Assembly: GCA_965197385.1 (NCBI GenBank)
Contig: CBDANA010000006.1
Coordinates: 186,001-250,000, forward strand
Source: G963667915 sp965197385
Lineage (GTDB): Bacteria; Acidobacteriota; Vicinamibacteria; Vicinamibacterales; UBA823
DNA length: 64,000 bases
Reading direction: 5' to 3'
The position numbers were made by a program, and so were the translations under genes. Position 1 is the stretch's first letter. The number at the start of each line of letters is the position of its first letter. The notes beneath the pieces were generated by a model. The model made no database searches and was not told the DNA's origin. It saw only the letters and a program-made list of their open reading frames with translations. This document shows, piece by piece, positions 43,334 to 52,413 of this stretch.

Positions 43334-44450
43334 TCAGGCAGCCGATCTGTGTTCGTGCGGCCACGAGAACGATGACAGCGCGGCTGGGCTAGTTTGCATG
43401 AGCTGGACGGCACCGGGAACGCGTACGACCGCCACATGGAATGCGTAGAGAGCGGCCGGCGCCGTGAAGATGTCGCGCCAGTTCATTGGCGCGTTCACCA
43501 AGCCGGCTTGCATCGCTGGCGTCCGGGTTTCTCGACCGAACTTCAACGCCCTGTGCGGCCGGATGACATTGTAAGAGCAGCGCAAGAGGTCGACGTGCCC
43601 GTGGAGCTGGTCGGCGCCACGGGCGTGGCAGGGCGAGCGACGGCGCAAGTACGCCGAGCCTTGGCGAATCGTGAGGTTGAGACGCTCGACGAACGAGGTG
43701 TGCAGGGTCTCGGAATCCTTCGACTCCCACAGCGCAGCCTTCAGCCGACCCGCCGTGCCGATCCTCCGGCGCCGTTCGACTCGGACGACGCGATCGTTCC
43801 GCCGAGTCTTGAGCACTTGACCATAGACGCACGCCGACCCAAAGAGGCGCTCAATCACCCCAACGTAGTCCTCGAACCCCTCGGTCGCGATCAGCGGGAA
43901 TCCCACCACGCGTCCGCGGAGGATGACGTCGTTGAGGACGGCCGTGGCGTTTCGAGAGGAGCGGCGGCCGAGCACGCTCCCGGCCCACAATCGGGAACAC
44001 ACCTCGATGGCCGCACACAACCAGGGGGCTCTGCTCTTGGTGCCGATGAACGTGCAGAGCTCATCAGCCGGCAGCTCAATGATTTCGAAGTCGCGCAACA
44101 TCCGCTGGTTGAAGCGCTTTGCCGCTGTCGAGGCCCGCTCGAGCCATCGCGCGATGGTATTGCGGGAATGGCCCGTGACCCGGGCGGTCGCAGAAATGCT
44201 CACACCCTCGACGCGCAGGCTCGCGACCTGGTCGAATGCCCTACGAGCGCAGCGAAGGCCGCTGTACGCTGTCCCCGTGTGCGTGCTGACCGTTCCCCCG
44301 CAGACCGTGCAGCGGTACCGCCAGCGTCGGCCCCACTTCGTCGGAACCGCCACGCCCCAGAAACGAGCCGTGGCCCACGATGTTGAGGCCCAGTTTTCCA
44401 CGGTTGTCACACCCGCGCGTGGCGCAGGCCATCTCGTCGATCGCGTGCAT
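43334..44450 (-). pseudogene. IS1-like transposase, frameshifted
   Basis: The N-terminal zinc finger (MHAIDEMACATRGCDNRGKLGLNIVGHGSF) is in one frame and the HTH and DDE-like parts (KWGRRWRYRCTVCGGTVSTHTGTAYSGLRC, VEGVSISATARVTGHSRNTIARWLERA, SFVERLNLTIRQGSAYLRRRSPCHAR, NVIRPHRALKF) in another, with the change near 44345. The pattern is that of IS1-type InsA/InsB proteins common in Acidobacteriota. IS1 uses programmed frameshifting, but no A-rich slippery site is visible at the break. Confidence 0.7.
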
Positions 44451-44732
44451 CGCTCACGTGTACCTGGGGGGAACCCGCGGTTTTCGCCCAAGATCTCGGA
44501 GGTGAAGGCGACCGACCAACAGCGACCGGCGCAAGCACCGCGGTGGGGGCAGTCTCGAGCGAACCCGTCTCGCGACGGTTTCCCGCCGGCTGAATCGCCG
44601 TCTGAGCCCGGCCTAGACACCCCTTATCGATCAGAGTCTTGAAGAATCGCTCTGGATTCGAACTCTGTATCATTACCCTCCCGTTCCGGGGAAAGTGGGT
44701 CCCGCGCCCTCCGTCCGTCGGAGGACTACACG

Positions 44733-45380
44733 TCAATGGATCGTCGGCTTATCCACTGCGATGGTCGAGAGAACCTGTTGGCGCGCTCGTTTGCAAGACA
44801 GCACCAGCGCGTGAAGCTCCTTCTCCGCGATGCGTGAGAACTCCCGCACCTTCCTGAATATACTCACCACTTCTTGTTCCGACGCCGGTGGCGCTGACTC
44901 TCTTTCCATGAGATCGAGGATGCCGTGCATCATGGTGTTGATCTCGCCGAGGTTATCCAAGGCCTCGTTGGCCCGTTCGGGTAGGTCAATGACCTCCTCG
45001 TCACCGAACAGGCCGTCGATGAAGCCTTCCAGCTCCTCCGTGCGTGTGCGGCACAAGCGCCGAAGGTCGTCCGGGTCCGGCGTGGCGGCCATCCTCACCA
45101 ATCGGTACGGCTTAATGGCCGATTGGTGCTTTGCCAATGCGTTCCAAAGGCTCATCAGGGCCTCGAACAGTTCATTGACGGCCACCATGTCGTCGAACTC
45201 GGGCAGTTCGCCACCCCAAAGGCTCTTGATGGTCTGGACGGGTGAGGCGTCGAGCTTGGGCGTCGCGATGTTGCCAAGGAACCGCGTGCGCACGGCATGA
45301 AACGGAATCGGACAAGCGTAACGCGCCAGAAGAGCGCGAACCGATTGGTCTCCAACGTACTTAAGGGAAGGTTTCTTCAT
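44733..45380 (-). CDS. conserved hypothetical protein (UPF0149/YecA-like segment)
   Basis: A 215-residue soluble helical protein from the ATG at 45378-45380. LWGGELPEFDDMVAVNELFEALMSLWNALAKHQ resembles the N-terminal part of UPF0149/YecA-type proteins, but the C-terminal SEC-C motif of YecA is missing. The second half is helical (RTEELEGFIDGLFG, EINTMMHGILDLMERES). No function can be given. It stands alone beside mobile DNA. Confidence 0.6.
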   Translation of the reverse strand: MKKPSLKYVGDQSVRALLARYACPIPFHAVRTRFLGNIATPKLDASPVQTIKSLWGGELPEFDDMVAVNELFEALMSLWNALAKHQSAIKPYRLVRMAATPDPDDLRRLCRTRTEELEGFIDGLFGDEEVIDLPERANEALDNLGEINTMMHGILDLMERESAPPASEQEVVSIFRKVREFSRIAEKELHALVLSCKRARQQVLSTIAVDKPTIH

Positions 45381-45628
45381 TTACTTAGGTCCAATACCTT
45401 AACAGGAGATGTCGCGGCCGCTGTTGACACTCGGTGGCGGCTCGGGTGACATTCTACGCGACCTGCTCGACTGACCTTGGGGACGCAGCGCCGGAGATGG
45501 GCTGCTGATCGGAGTCGCCAAGCGGCTATCGAAGAGCCTCTGGTTGAACGACATGTTGGCTCGGCACGATTCGGGACGCGCACGCAGCCTGCGTCGTCTC
45601 CGGCACGGCTTGGTAGTGCACCACTCGC
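45381..45628. other. promoter side of the hypothetical gene; nothing else recognised
   Basis: No gene or RNA is evident before the IS5-like end at 45629. Confidence 0.35.
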
Positions 45629-46012
45629 TGGCGTTGGTGCACGAATCCGGAGTGAGGTTGCGAGGGGGCAGACCAGACTGGATGGATGAAATCGAGAGTC
45701 CACCCCACGTACAAGACAAAGTACCACGTCCAGAACTGGGCCGCCTATGATCGCGCGCTGGTCTGTCGAGGCGACATCACCATCTGGTTGTCCCCGGCGG
45801 CCCTCGCCGCCTGGGACCCTGACGGAGCGGGCACGCGAGGCGCGCAGCGGAAGTACTCGGACCTCGCGATCGAGTCCGCCTTGACGCTGCGTCTTCTCTT
45901 CCATCTCCCGCGCCGTCAGACAGCGGGCTGTCTCACGTCGCTCTGCGTGCTGATGGGACTCGACCTTCGGTCGCCTGATCACACGACGCTGTCCCGTCGA
46001 CTCGCCAAATAG
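45629..46012 (+). mobile_element. IS5-family left-end fragment with truncated transposase
   Basis: The left end TGGCGTTGGTGCACGAATCC matches the intron target and resembles the IS5 ends at 60541 and 63121. The transposase frame from 45686 (MKSRVHPTYKTKYHVQNWAAYDRALV...LTLRLLFHLPRRQTAGCLTSL) parallels the full protein at 60627 for 105 residues, then ends in SRRLAK and a stop where the element is cut. Confidence 0.8.
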
Positions 46013-46182
46013 GCCCGATCTACCCTTTCCACGCCAGTCGTTGACGCACGCGGTCTGACATCGGGCCGCCCGCTGAATAGAACACCCTACCCTGGGGAAC
46101 AGGCGGGGTCCGCACTACGTGTGCGTTACGACTGGCATCCGACCCGGTGACCACTTTCGGTCAGGGTTAAAAGGAGACACTC
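46013..46182. other. upstream region of the lipoprotein pair
   Basis: AAAAGGAGA at 46169 is the Shine-Dalgarno of the next gene. The rest should hold its promoter; CGGGCCGCCCG near 46073 is a short palindrome. Confidence 0.4.
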
Positions 46183-46593
46183 GTGCGCCTGTTCCCTCTC
46201 ATCATCGGCGTGCTCCTGCTTGCCGTCCTATCTGGGTTGCTGGGAATTGGTCCTGTGGCCGCTCAAGACGATGATCAAGATCCTGTTCTAAACCACCTAA
46301 GAGATTGGGGACCCACAGCACCCACTCCAGCCGACCCCGCAGTGCTGGATCAGCTGGCCATTGCGTCCTTCCTGGCGGACGCGGAGATTGATGTCGACGA
46401 TTATAGAATTGCCGCCGCCATCGCGTGGCGTCTCGAGCAGGAGGGTGTCGCCACGGACGAGCTCTCGTCTCTCTACGTCACCGGCCGTGAAACCCGCTTG
46501 ACGTACCGCATCCTTGGCATCGTGGCGGTGGCCAACCTGTTGCTGTTCGCTGTCTGGCGATGGTCCACGGTCCGGCCCGAAGGGAAATCATGA
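46183..46593 (+). CDS. small secreted/membrane-anchored protein, unknown
   Basis: A 136-residue protein. GTG start after AAAAGGAGA. Signal peptide (LFPLIIGVLLLAVLSGLLGIGPVAAQ), an acidic middle domain (LDQLAIASFLADAEIDVDDYRIAAAIAWRLEQEGV), then a C-terminal TM helix (ILGIVAVANLLLFAVWRW). Its stop overlaps the next ATG (ATGA), so it is coupled to the lipoprotein gene at 46590. No family is recognised. Confidence 0.65.
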   Translation: MRLFPLIIGVLLLAVLSGLLGIGPVAAQDDDQDPVLNHLRDWGPTAPTPADPAVLDQLAIASFLADAEIDVDDYRIAAAIAWRLEQEGVATDELSSLYVTGRETRLTYRILGIVAVANLLLFAVWRWSTVRPEGKS

Positions 46594-47084
46594 CCCGCGT
46601 GATCGCGCTCACCCTCACCGTGCTCGCCGGCGCCGCGTGCGAATCGCCCACGGGCCCCTCGGACCTCTCCGGCGTGGCCGTCGGCGCCGGCGCCGGCGCC
46701 GGCGTGGCCGCGGTCGCCGGCACCTACCGCGGGCCCGTCACCCTGACCATCCCGAACGCGCCCGGGGAGCCGCCGATGCGCGACACCGGGCAGCTCACCG
46801 TCAGCGTCACCCAGGACGGCCCCACCGTCACGCTCACCGGCACGGTGGACTGGCCGTGGACCGGCGGGCACGAGACGATCTGGCGCGACGTCGTCGGCAC
46901 CCTCAACGCCATCGGGACGTGGACCGGGCCCCCCGCCCAGAACCATACGGATCCGGACTGCGGATACGTCACCTACCGCCACACGCGGATCGCCTTCCGC
47001 CTCGACACGATGACCTACGACATGATGGCCGACACCGAATGGTGCGGACGGTTCGAGTACTCGGCCACCCTCACCCGGTCGTAG
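46590..47084 (+). CDS. lipoprotein with beta-sandwich-like domain, paralogue of 51362
   Basis: A 164-residue protein. The signal peptide ends in LAGAAC, a lipobox with Cys at about residue 15. A Gly/Ala/Val linker (VGAGAGAGVAAVAG) leads to GTYRGPVTLTI...GQLTVSVTQDGPTVTLTGTVDW...CGYVTYRHTRIAF and an ending FEYSATLTRS. The opening GTY-GP-T-T, the central Cys and the terminal TLTR match the protein at 51362-51886, so both belong to one unnamed family. It overlaps the preceding gene by four bases. The function is unknown. Confidence 0.7.
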   Translation: MTRVIALTLTVLAGAACESPTGPSDLSGVAVGAGAGAGVAAVAGTYRGPVTLTIPNAPGEPPMRDTGQLTVSVTQDGPTVTLTGTVDWPWTGGHETIWRDVVGTLNAIGTWTGPPAQNHTDPDCGYVTYRHTRIAFRLDTMTYDMMADTEWCGRFEYSATLTRS

Positions 47085-47109
47085 GGGGGTAGTGAGCTAA
47101 TTTGAACGA

Positions 47110-47358
47110 CTACTCAACGAGTTCCACTTGTATCGTGACACCGTTCTCACCACGGTCGATCGCGCGTAGAGCCTCCTGGAGGATGAGCAGGGCATTCCCC
47201 CACGGGTGGGTGCAGTGTGCACAGATCACCGCGCCGATGGTCTTCTTGGGATCCCATGTTTTCGCATTCACGACGGTCACGACTTGGCACTTCACGCACG
47301 TCAGGCGCAGGGTCGTCAGGTCGCTGATATTGATGTGGTGAATCGTTCGGCTAGTCAT
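47110..47358 (-). CDS. small zinc-ribbon protein, unknown
   Basis: An 82-residue protein. LTCVKCQVVTVV and GAVICAHCTHPWGN form two CxxC knuckles 25 residues apart, a zinc ribbon. The C-terminus (LLILQEALRAIDRGENGVTIQVELVE) is helix-strand. No family is recognised; it may bind nucleic acid. Two other small Cys-pair proteins lie at 48441 and 48608. Confidence 0.55.
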   Translation of the reverse strand: MTSRTIHHINISDLTTLRLTCVKCQVVTVVNAKTWDPKKTIGAVICAHCTHPWGNALLILQEALRAIDRGENGVTIQVELVE

Positions 47359-47469
47359 TTAGCGTTCAGTTTACCAAGTTCTAGGGCATCCGTAGGGGCG
47401 GCGCAGGTCGGCCGGACGTTCAAGTGATAGAATTAAAGCCTGGTACCGAGCAACGCCACGGCAGCAACC

Positions 47470-47586
47470 GTGGCGTTTAACCCGCACCCGAGAGGTGACG
47501 GGGGAGACTGAGGAAGAAAGGACAACCTCAGTTTCCCCCAAAAACCTATCGGGTGTCAACTCAGGATTCGTGTGTACGGGTCCGGA
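47470..47586. ncRNA. 117-bp structured repeat, copy A
   Basis: Identical to 48208-48324 except for two C/T changes. It can fold into a long hairpin: CACCCGA (47485-47491) with TCGGGTG (47549-47555), AGGT with ACCT, and GGGGGAGACTGAGG (47500-47513) with CCTCAGTTTCCCCC (47526-47539) around a 12-base loop. Upstream in copy A, CGCCACGG-CAGCAA-CCGTGGCG is a further perfect stem. It has no open frame on either strand worth noting. A transcribed RNA or a mobile hairpin is possible. Confidence 0.45.
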
Positions 47587-47590
47587 GAGA

Positions 47591-47942
47591 AACTCAGAGG
47601 TGGACCCCGAAATTCGGACAGGTTGCTAAGGTGGATTCCGACCTCAGAATGGAGAGATCGGAATCATGCAGAAACGGAAAAAATACCCCGCTGAGCTGAA
47701 GGCCCGCGTGGCCCTGCAGGCGCTGCGCGGCGAGCAGACGATGGCGGAGCTGTCGTCGCGCTACAAGATCCACCCGGATCGCGAACTGGAAGAAGAAAGC
47801 CCAGGAGGCGCTTGTGGACGTCTTCTCGGACCACCAGCAGCGCCGAGAGGCGTCTCGCGATGCGGAGATTCAGGAGCTGCGAGCGAAGGTCGGCGAGCTC
47901 GTCATCGAGAAGGATTTTTTGTCCAAGGCCTTCGGCCGTTGA
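47591..47942 (+). mobile_element. IS3-family left-end fragment with broken orfA
   Basis: TGGACCCCGAAATTCGGACA near 47601 is a typical left end. OrfA from 47666 reads MQKRKKYPAELKARVALQALRGEQTMAELSSRYKIHP, then shifts by one base; the next frame continues NWKKKAQEALVDVFSDHQQR to DFLSKAFGR and a stop at 47942. orfB is missing. GGAATCCACCTTA at 48408 may be the opposite end. Confidence 0.7.
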
Positions 47943-48207
47943 GTCACGGTCGAAGGCGAATGCTGATCGTGGTGAATGTGGCGTTCGGCTGAGTTGACTC
48001 TCAGCTCATGCGCCGGATCGACGAGCGTTCACCCCGTTTACGGATCGCCAATGGCGCGTTGGCTAGGGCTTCGGTCAGTCAGCGGGTGCGTCGTCTGATA
48101 TGGGCGGCTCCAGGCGCTGTACCGGACGTTCAAGTGATCGGTTCCGCACCCGGAGCACCGGGTCTACCCCTATTTGCTGCGCGACCGAGCGGTCGAACGT
48201 GCGCAAC
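47943..48207. other. region between the IS3 fragment and repeat copy B
   Basis: No coding frame is convincing. CCGGACGTTCAAGTGAT at 48123 also precedes copy A (47412), so the repeat's shared context starts about 85-60 bp upstream, with diverged sequence between. Confidence 0.35.
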
Positions 48208-48324
48208 GTGGCGTTTAACCCGCACCCGAGAGGTGACGGGGGAGACTGAGGAAGAAAGGACAACCTCAGTTTCCCCCAAAAACCTATCGGGTGTCAACTC
48301 AGGATCCGTGTGCACGGGTCCGGA
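48208..48324. ncRNA. 117-bp structured repeat, copy B
   Basis: Same sequence and hairpin as copy A, direct orientation, 738 bp further on. The only differences are C for T at two positions near the 3' end (GATCCGTGTGCACGGG). In this copy the upstream CCGTGGCG stem partner is absent. Confidence 0.45.
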
Positions 48325-48440
48325 CTCGGATTTGGCAAGAGGTGCCGACCTCGTCGCTGCGCTCCTCGTCAGCGCAGTCGGAAGCGGCTTAGAAACATGA
48401 ACCTGGAATCCACCTTAACTTGGCCGCTGAGCTGTCCTCA

Positions 48441-48611
48441 ATGGCAAGACCAAACTACCGGCGGCGGCTTGGAGGGTACGACACGTGGCACTTCTGCACC
48501 AACTGTTCGAATTGGCCAACAGCAAACTACGAGTCGTCTTCCACGAAGCCGACGTCAGGTGAATTCTGCAACGAATGTCTGGCGAAGGAGAAGGCGGCCA
48601 ACTGCAGCTAA
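48441..48611 (+). CDS. small Cys-pair protein, unknown
   Basis: A 56-residue protein, MARPNYRRRLGGYDTWHFCTNCSNWP...GEFCNECLAKEKAANCS. Two CxxC pairs suggest one zinc site. The ATG at 48441 has no clear Shine-Dalgarno; an in-frame TTG at 48420 is an alternative. Tail-to-tail with the next gene, overlapping by four bases. Confidence 0.5.
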   Translation: MARPNYRRRLGGYDTWHFCTNCSNWPTANYESSSTKPTSGEFCNECLAKEKAANCS

Positions 48612-48892
48612 CGGGATAGGAGGAATTCAACGCTCGCCGCGCGGCCAGCGAAGCACACGTACTCGAGGTCCGCCGCGAAGGTCACCCCCTTCGCGGCGGC
48701 TTCTTCATCGAAGCAGTACAGGCAGATCGCGTAGCGTTGAAACGGTTCCGGAACCACGGCACGCCAGACGTCGTCAGGCACGTGAAAGTCGAACTTCTCC
48801 GGCTGGCCGCACATCTTGCAGGTCTGTTGTGACGGATCACGCAACCGAGGAAGTGGTCGTACACGTGGCAAGTCGCTGTCCGTCATCTTCAT
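48608..48892 (-). CDS. small putative zinc-binding protein, unknown
   Basis: A 94-residue protein. QQTCKMCGQPEKFDFHVPDDVWRAVVPEPF, then YAICLYCFDEEAA: two CxxC pairs about 35 residues apart. This pattern (TCxxC...F.vPd.vW..Vvp...CLxCF) is found in small conserved bacterial proteins without known function. It looks intact. Confidence 0.6.
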   Translation of the reverse strand: MKMTDSDLPRVRPLPRLRDPSQQTCKMCGQPEKFDFHVPDDVWRAVVPEPFQRYAICLYCFDEEAAAKGVTFAADLEYVCFAGRAASVEFLLSR

Positions 48893-48917
48893 GAACCTCT
48901 GATCTCAAATTAGCCCA

Positions 48918-49791
48918 CTACCCATGCGTCACGAACAGCTCCGCCAACGTCTCGAGCACCTCGGGCGTCCGCACCCGCCGGGCGACCACAATCGCCAAAC
49001 ATTCCCGCGAATACTCCTCGACGACGGTCAGGATCTTCAGCGGTCGCCCGTCGTGCGTCCGCGCCGTCAGCAAGTCATACGCCCACACGTGGAGGCGATA
49101 CGCGGGCCGGCAACGCACACACGACCCGTCGGTGAGCCACAACCGGCCCCGGTTGGGCTGTTTCTTGGGGACTTTCAGCCCTTCCCGCCGCCACCGCCGT
49201 TCGACCCGTTTGGGATTCACCGGCCACCCCTCCCCCCGCCACAGCCCCGTGATCCGCCGATACCCATCCCGCCCATACGCGGTCGCCAACGCGATGATCC
49301 GTTCCACCACCCGCGGCTCATCATCCGGCACCCGCGCCCGATGCCGGTGCGTGGACCGCGCCGGGCCCAGCCCGCGACAGGCCCGCCGCTCGGAGACGGC
49401 CACCTGGTGGCGGACTCCGGCCCCCGCCTGCCGGCGTCTCGGCGGGCTCAGACGTGTCCCGAGGGCACCTCTTTAAGAATCGCGTGGTCGAGGGCTGGGT
49501 CCGCCACCAGCTGCTTGAGCCGCGGGTTCTCGCGCTCGAGCTCCTTGAGCCGCGTGGCCTGATCGAGCCGCAAGCCCCCGTACTCCTTCCGCCCCCGAGA
49601 GTACGTCTGCTCGCTGATCCCGAGTTTCTTACAGACCTGGGGCGTGCGCAGACCGCGGCTCAGCTCCACCTCGGCCTGCCGCAGCTTGCTGACAATCTGT
49701 TCCGTGCTCTACCGCTTTGTGGGCATCCTGCCGCCTCCTTCCGCCCAAAATCCTAACGCTGGATCTGGACCGGTTTAAGGGGGGCAGGCCA
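48918..49791 (-). mobile_element. IS3-family fragment (relative of the 15469 element)
   Basis: The 5' end TGGCCTGCCCCCC at 49791 resembles the ends of the copy at 15469. OrfA has a TAG right after MPTKR (near 49720), then SRGLRTPQVCKKLGISEQTYSRGRKEYGG and LDHAILKEVPSGHV. OrfB (from 49403) runs RRITGLWRGEGWPVNPKRVERRWRREGLKVPKK to LAELFVTHG and ends at 48918, where the rest is deleted. It confirms the frame that copies 1 and 2 have lost. Confidence 0.8.
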
Positions 49792-51255
49792 GGCTCCACA
49801 GGCCAGCACGTGCGCGATTTCGGTCGGGCTGCACCGCGAAAGACCTCCGTACGGGATCGGCGGTTTCGGCACACTTGGATTCAGGCAGAGCTCAAGCACG
49901 AACCGTGGATCTACCGGGTGTTCATCTAACGTCTTGTACCGCAGCCCCGGCGGAACGACCAATCCGACAGGCCGATCTCCGTTGGCCGGACCATCCGCCA
50001 CTGTCGAGTTCTCCGGCAACGTCTCCACGCGCCAGTGCTTTGTCTCTTCGTCGCGATATGCTCGATGGATAAACCTGAACCCCGTTCCGACTTGGTGAAA
50101 CACGATGACGTCCGGCCGCCGTTCTTCGCCCGACGGGAACGGTTCCGGCACTTCCTCGGGCGACGTCACGATCTCCTCAACCACTTTCTCGTTCGATCGG
50201 TACGAGCCCGGTTCTTCCCGGTTCCAGCTCGACTGCTCACGCCGCGCAATCCGTCGCCGGTACGTATACGTGGTACGCGTCGGCCGCTCTTCACTACCCG
50301 ACGACTCCTCCTTGGACACCACCGCCACGGTCTCCTCAGGGTCCCCTTTCGGGTACTTTACGGGGGACAGGCAGTCCTTGAGCACGCCCGACACCGGCAG
50401 GTCGAACACGTCCCCGACCTACAGCCCAATCGACAGCATCGCGAACCTGTACTCCTTCTGCGCCGCGTAGTCGCGTTCGCGCGACTTCAGGAAGATCATT
50501 GCGGATAGCTTCTCCCAACCCGGTTCGGCCTCGGCGATGCACCGGTAGGGGTTGTCCACGTACAGCATCGGCCCGTGCAGCACCATCTGGCCCCGGCGCC
50601 GCTCCTCCACGGTCCTGAATCCGTTGAACACCGCCCGCGCCGGCTTCGCCTTCCCGCGAGCACCGATGTGTTCGCACACGCCGAGCCCCAGACCTTGGGC
50701 GAACTGGGTCGGACGATAGATGGACGTGAAACTGGTATAGCGGTCTGGCAACGACCTCCTCCACGCCTCTTCTTCGTCCTTCGAAGGCCGCATCGACGTG
50801 CAATAGATCAGGCAGTCCCTCCCGAAGGTCACCGCAGCCGCGCTGGTGTTCGACCGCTTACTCTTATCGCTACCGCTCACCGACATCTTCGTACGGCCGA
50901 GTTGTAGCGCCGCGTTTAAGGCCGACACCCTCTCACCCGCTAGTTCCGGCTCCTTGCTCGGCACGTCGACGCTTTCGCTGGTCGACGTTCGAGCGCGCCC
51001 TTCCTGTTCGTCCTGTATCAACACCTCGCCGCCCGTGTGCCGGAACACCTCCGGGAGAGACAGGCGGATCGTGGACGCAGTTGCGAGGTCGTACTGCGGC
51101 TCCGTCGCCTTGACAAGGCACAAGCCCTTTGCCTCGACCTCCCCCGACAGATCCACGTACACCGTCTGAACATTGTTCTCTTGCGGTGTCAGAAACGCGC
51201 CCCCGAAAGCGATCTTGGCCTGTGGAAACACCGATTGCCGTTGCTCTGTTGCCAA
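49792..51255 (-). pseudogene. unknown gene split by an in-frame TAG and cut by an IS3 element
   Basis: Frame 1 (51255-50419, 278 residues, start ATEQRQSVFPQAKIAFGG) and the following frame (50409 down) are in the same phase; only a TAG at 50419-50421 separates KEYRFAMLSIGL from VGDVFDLPVSGVLKDCLSP. Together about 480 residues, ending in the IS3 end at 49791. FGRDCLIYCTSMRPSKDEEEAWRRSLPDRYTSF, LHGPMLYVDNPYRCI and QKEYRFAML recall DUF2971-like proteins. No function is assigned. Confidence 0.6.
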
Positions 51256-51361
51256 TTCCGTCCTGTCCCTTCTCCATGCAGGCCGCGCCAGCGATCCTAC
51301 TCATGATCATGCCGTCCTCCCTATTAAGTAACATAAGGACGTGATGTTACGATTAGTGGTG

Positions 51362-51886
51362 ATGGCACGGCGACGATCTCACATCCTGCGCTTGGCCACC
51401 TGCGCGGTCCTCATCGTGGCCACCGCGGCGTGCGGCGGGGACAGCAGCCCCACCACGCCGGTCAGCCCAACCCCTCTGTCCCCGCAGCCGCAAATTCCGA
51501 ATGTCGCCGGCACCTATCAGGGCCCGCTGACGATCACCGCCGCGCTCGCAGGAGGCGCGGTAATGGTGAGCCTGAGCGGAACCATGCACATCACCGTGGT
51601 GCAAGCGGGGGCACAGCTCACAATCACGGGCGCGATCGCGATCTTCGACGAGACCAGCGCCCTCGACACAGTCACCGGGACCGTGGACGACACCGGCCGC
51701 GTCACGTTCCCGCCCGACTCCATCATCAATGCCGCACCCATCCCCATGGGCGACGACACCTGCGGCACCATCACCCCAGCGCCCACGATGCTGACGTTCT
51801 CGGGCAACACGGCGCGCTTTCTCCAAACCGCGACCAGCGACGACTGCGGGAACGTGGAGATCGTGGGCACGCTGACGCGGCAGTAG
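51362..51886 (+). CDS. lipoprotein, paralogue of 46590
   Basis: A 174-residue protein. The ATG at 51362 starts RRRSHILRLATCAVLIVATAACGGDSS, a lipoprotein signal with Cys near residue 22. A Thr/Pro linker is followed by VAGTYQGPLTITAAL..., SGTMHITVVQAGAQLTITGAI, DDTCGTITPAPTMLTFSGNTARFLQTATSDDCGNVEIVGTLTRQ. The domain start, the paired Cys and the terminal TLTR match the protein at 46590. This one uses two extra Cys that may form a disulfide. The function is unknown. Confidence 0.7.
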   Translation: MARRRSHILRLATCAVLIVATAACGGDSSPTTPVSPTPLSPQPQIPNVAGTYQGPLTITAALAGGAVMVSLSGTMHITVVQAGAQLTITGAIAIFDETSALDTVTGTVDDTGRVTFPPDSIINAAPIPMGDDTCGTITPAPTMLTFSGNTARFLQTATSDDCGNVEIVGTLTRQ

Positions 51887-51908
51887 CGAGTCTGGAGTGC
51901 GGGGGAAG

Positions 51909-52342
51909 ATGGACAACACGGATCCGACACGGCCGACTCCCCCACCCGCGCCGACCCTGGCGCCGGTGGCCGCGCCGCCAGCGGCGCTCGTCGTGCCCGG
52001 GAGCTGGCAGATCGAGGGCCTCCCAGACATCGTCCGGCGCGCCGGGCCGCAGGCCGCGGAGCGGACGGTGGAGTTTTTACCGCCCAGATCCGCAACCCGC
52101 ACACGCGCGCGGCGTACGCCGCGGCGGTGACGCGGTTCTTCACCTGGTGCGACGCGCGCGGGCTCGCGCTCGCACAGATTTCACCGATCGCCGTGGCCAC
52201 CTACATCGAAGAGATGCACGGCCGGTATCGCGCCCCCACGATCAAACAGCATCTGGCCGCCATCCGCCGCCTGTTCGATTGGCTGGTGACCGGACAGGTG
52301 ATGCCCACTAACCCGGCCACCTCGGTGCGCGGGCCGACCCCG
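51909..52342 (+). pseudogene. tyrosine recombinase N-terminal (core-binding) fragment
   Basis: MDNTDPTRPT...GSWQIEGLPDIVRRAGPQAAERTVEF, then a one-base loss in a T-tract near 52074; the next frame gives AQIRNPHTRAAYAAAVTRFFTWCDARGLALAQISPIAVATYIEEM and LAAIRRLFDWLVTGQVMPTNPATSVRGP. This is the SAM-like arm domain of XerC/XerD-type integrases. The catalytic domain is missing beyond 52342. Confidence 0.75.
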
Positions 52343-52413
52343 CCCTGTGCAAAAAATGGATCGGTCCGTAACTGCCTGTGAGCGTGAGAATTGAGAGCGC
52401 CTACAATGGCTGC

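Noticed and set aside
44241..44450. Programmed frameshift in the IS1-like transposase
   Set aside because: No A-rich slippery heptamer is visible at the frame change; treated as mutation.
47470..48324. Integron attC sites or gene cassettes
   Set aside because: GTTTAAC fits the R'' box at one end, but no GTTRRRY partner is at the other end and no IntI is present.
47470..48324. Diversity-generating retroelement template/variable repeats
   Set aside because: The two differences are C/T, not at adenines, and the only RT in the window is a group II intron maturase.
50407..50421. Stop-codon recoding (TAG as an amino acid)
   Set aside because: Other genes in the window use or tolerate TAG as a stop (rdgB among them) and no recoding signal is visible.
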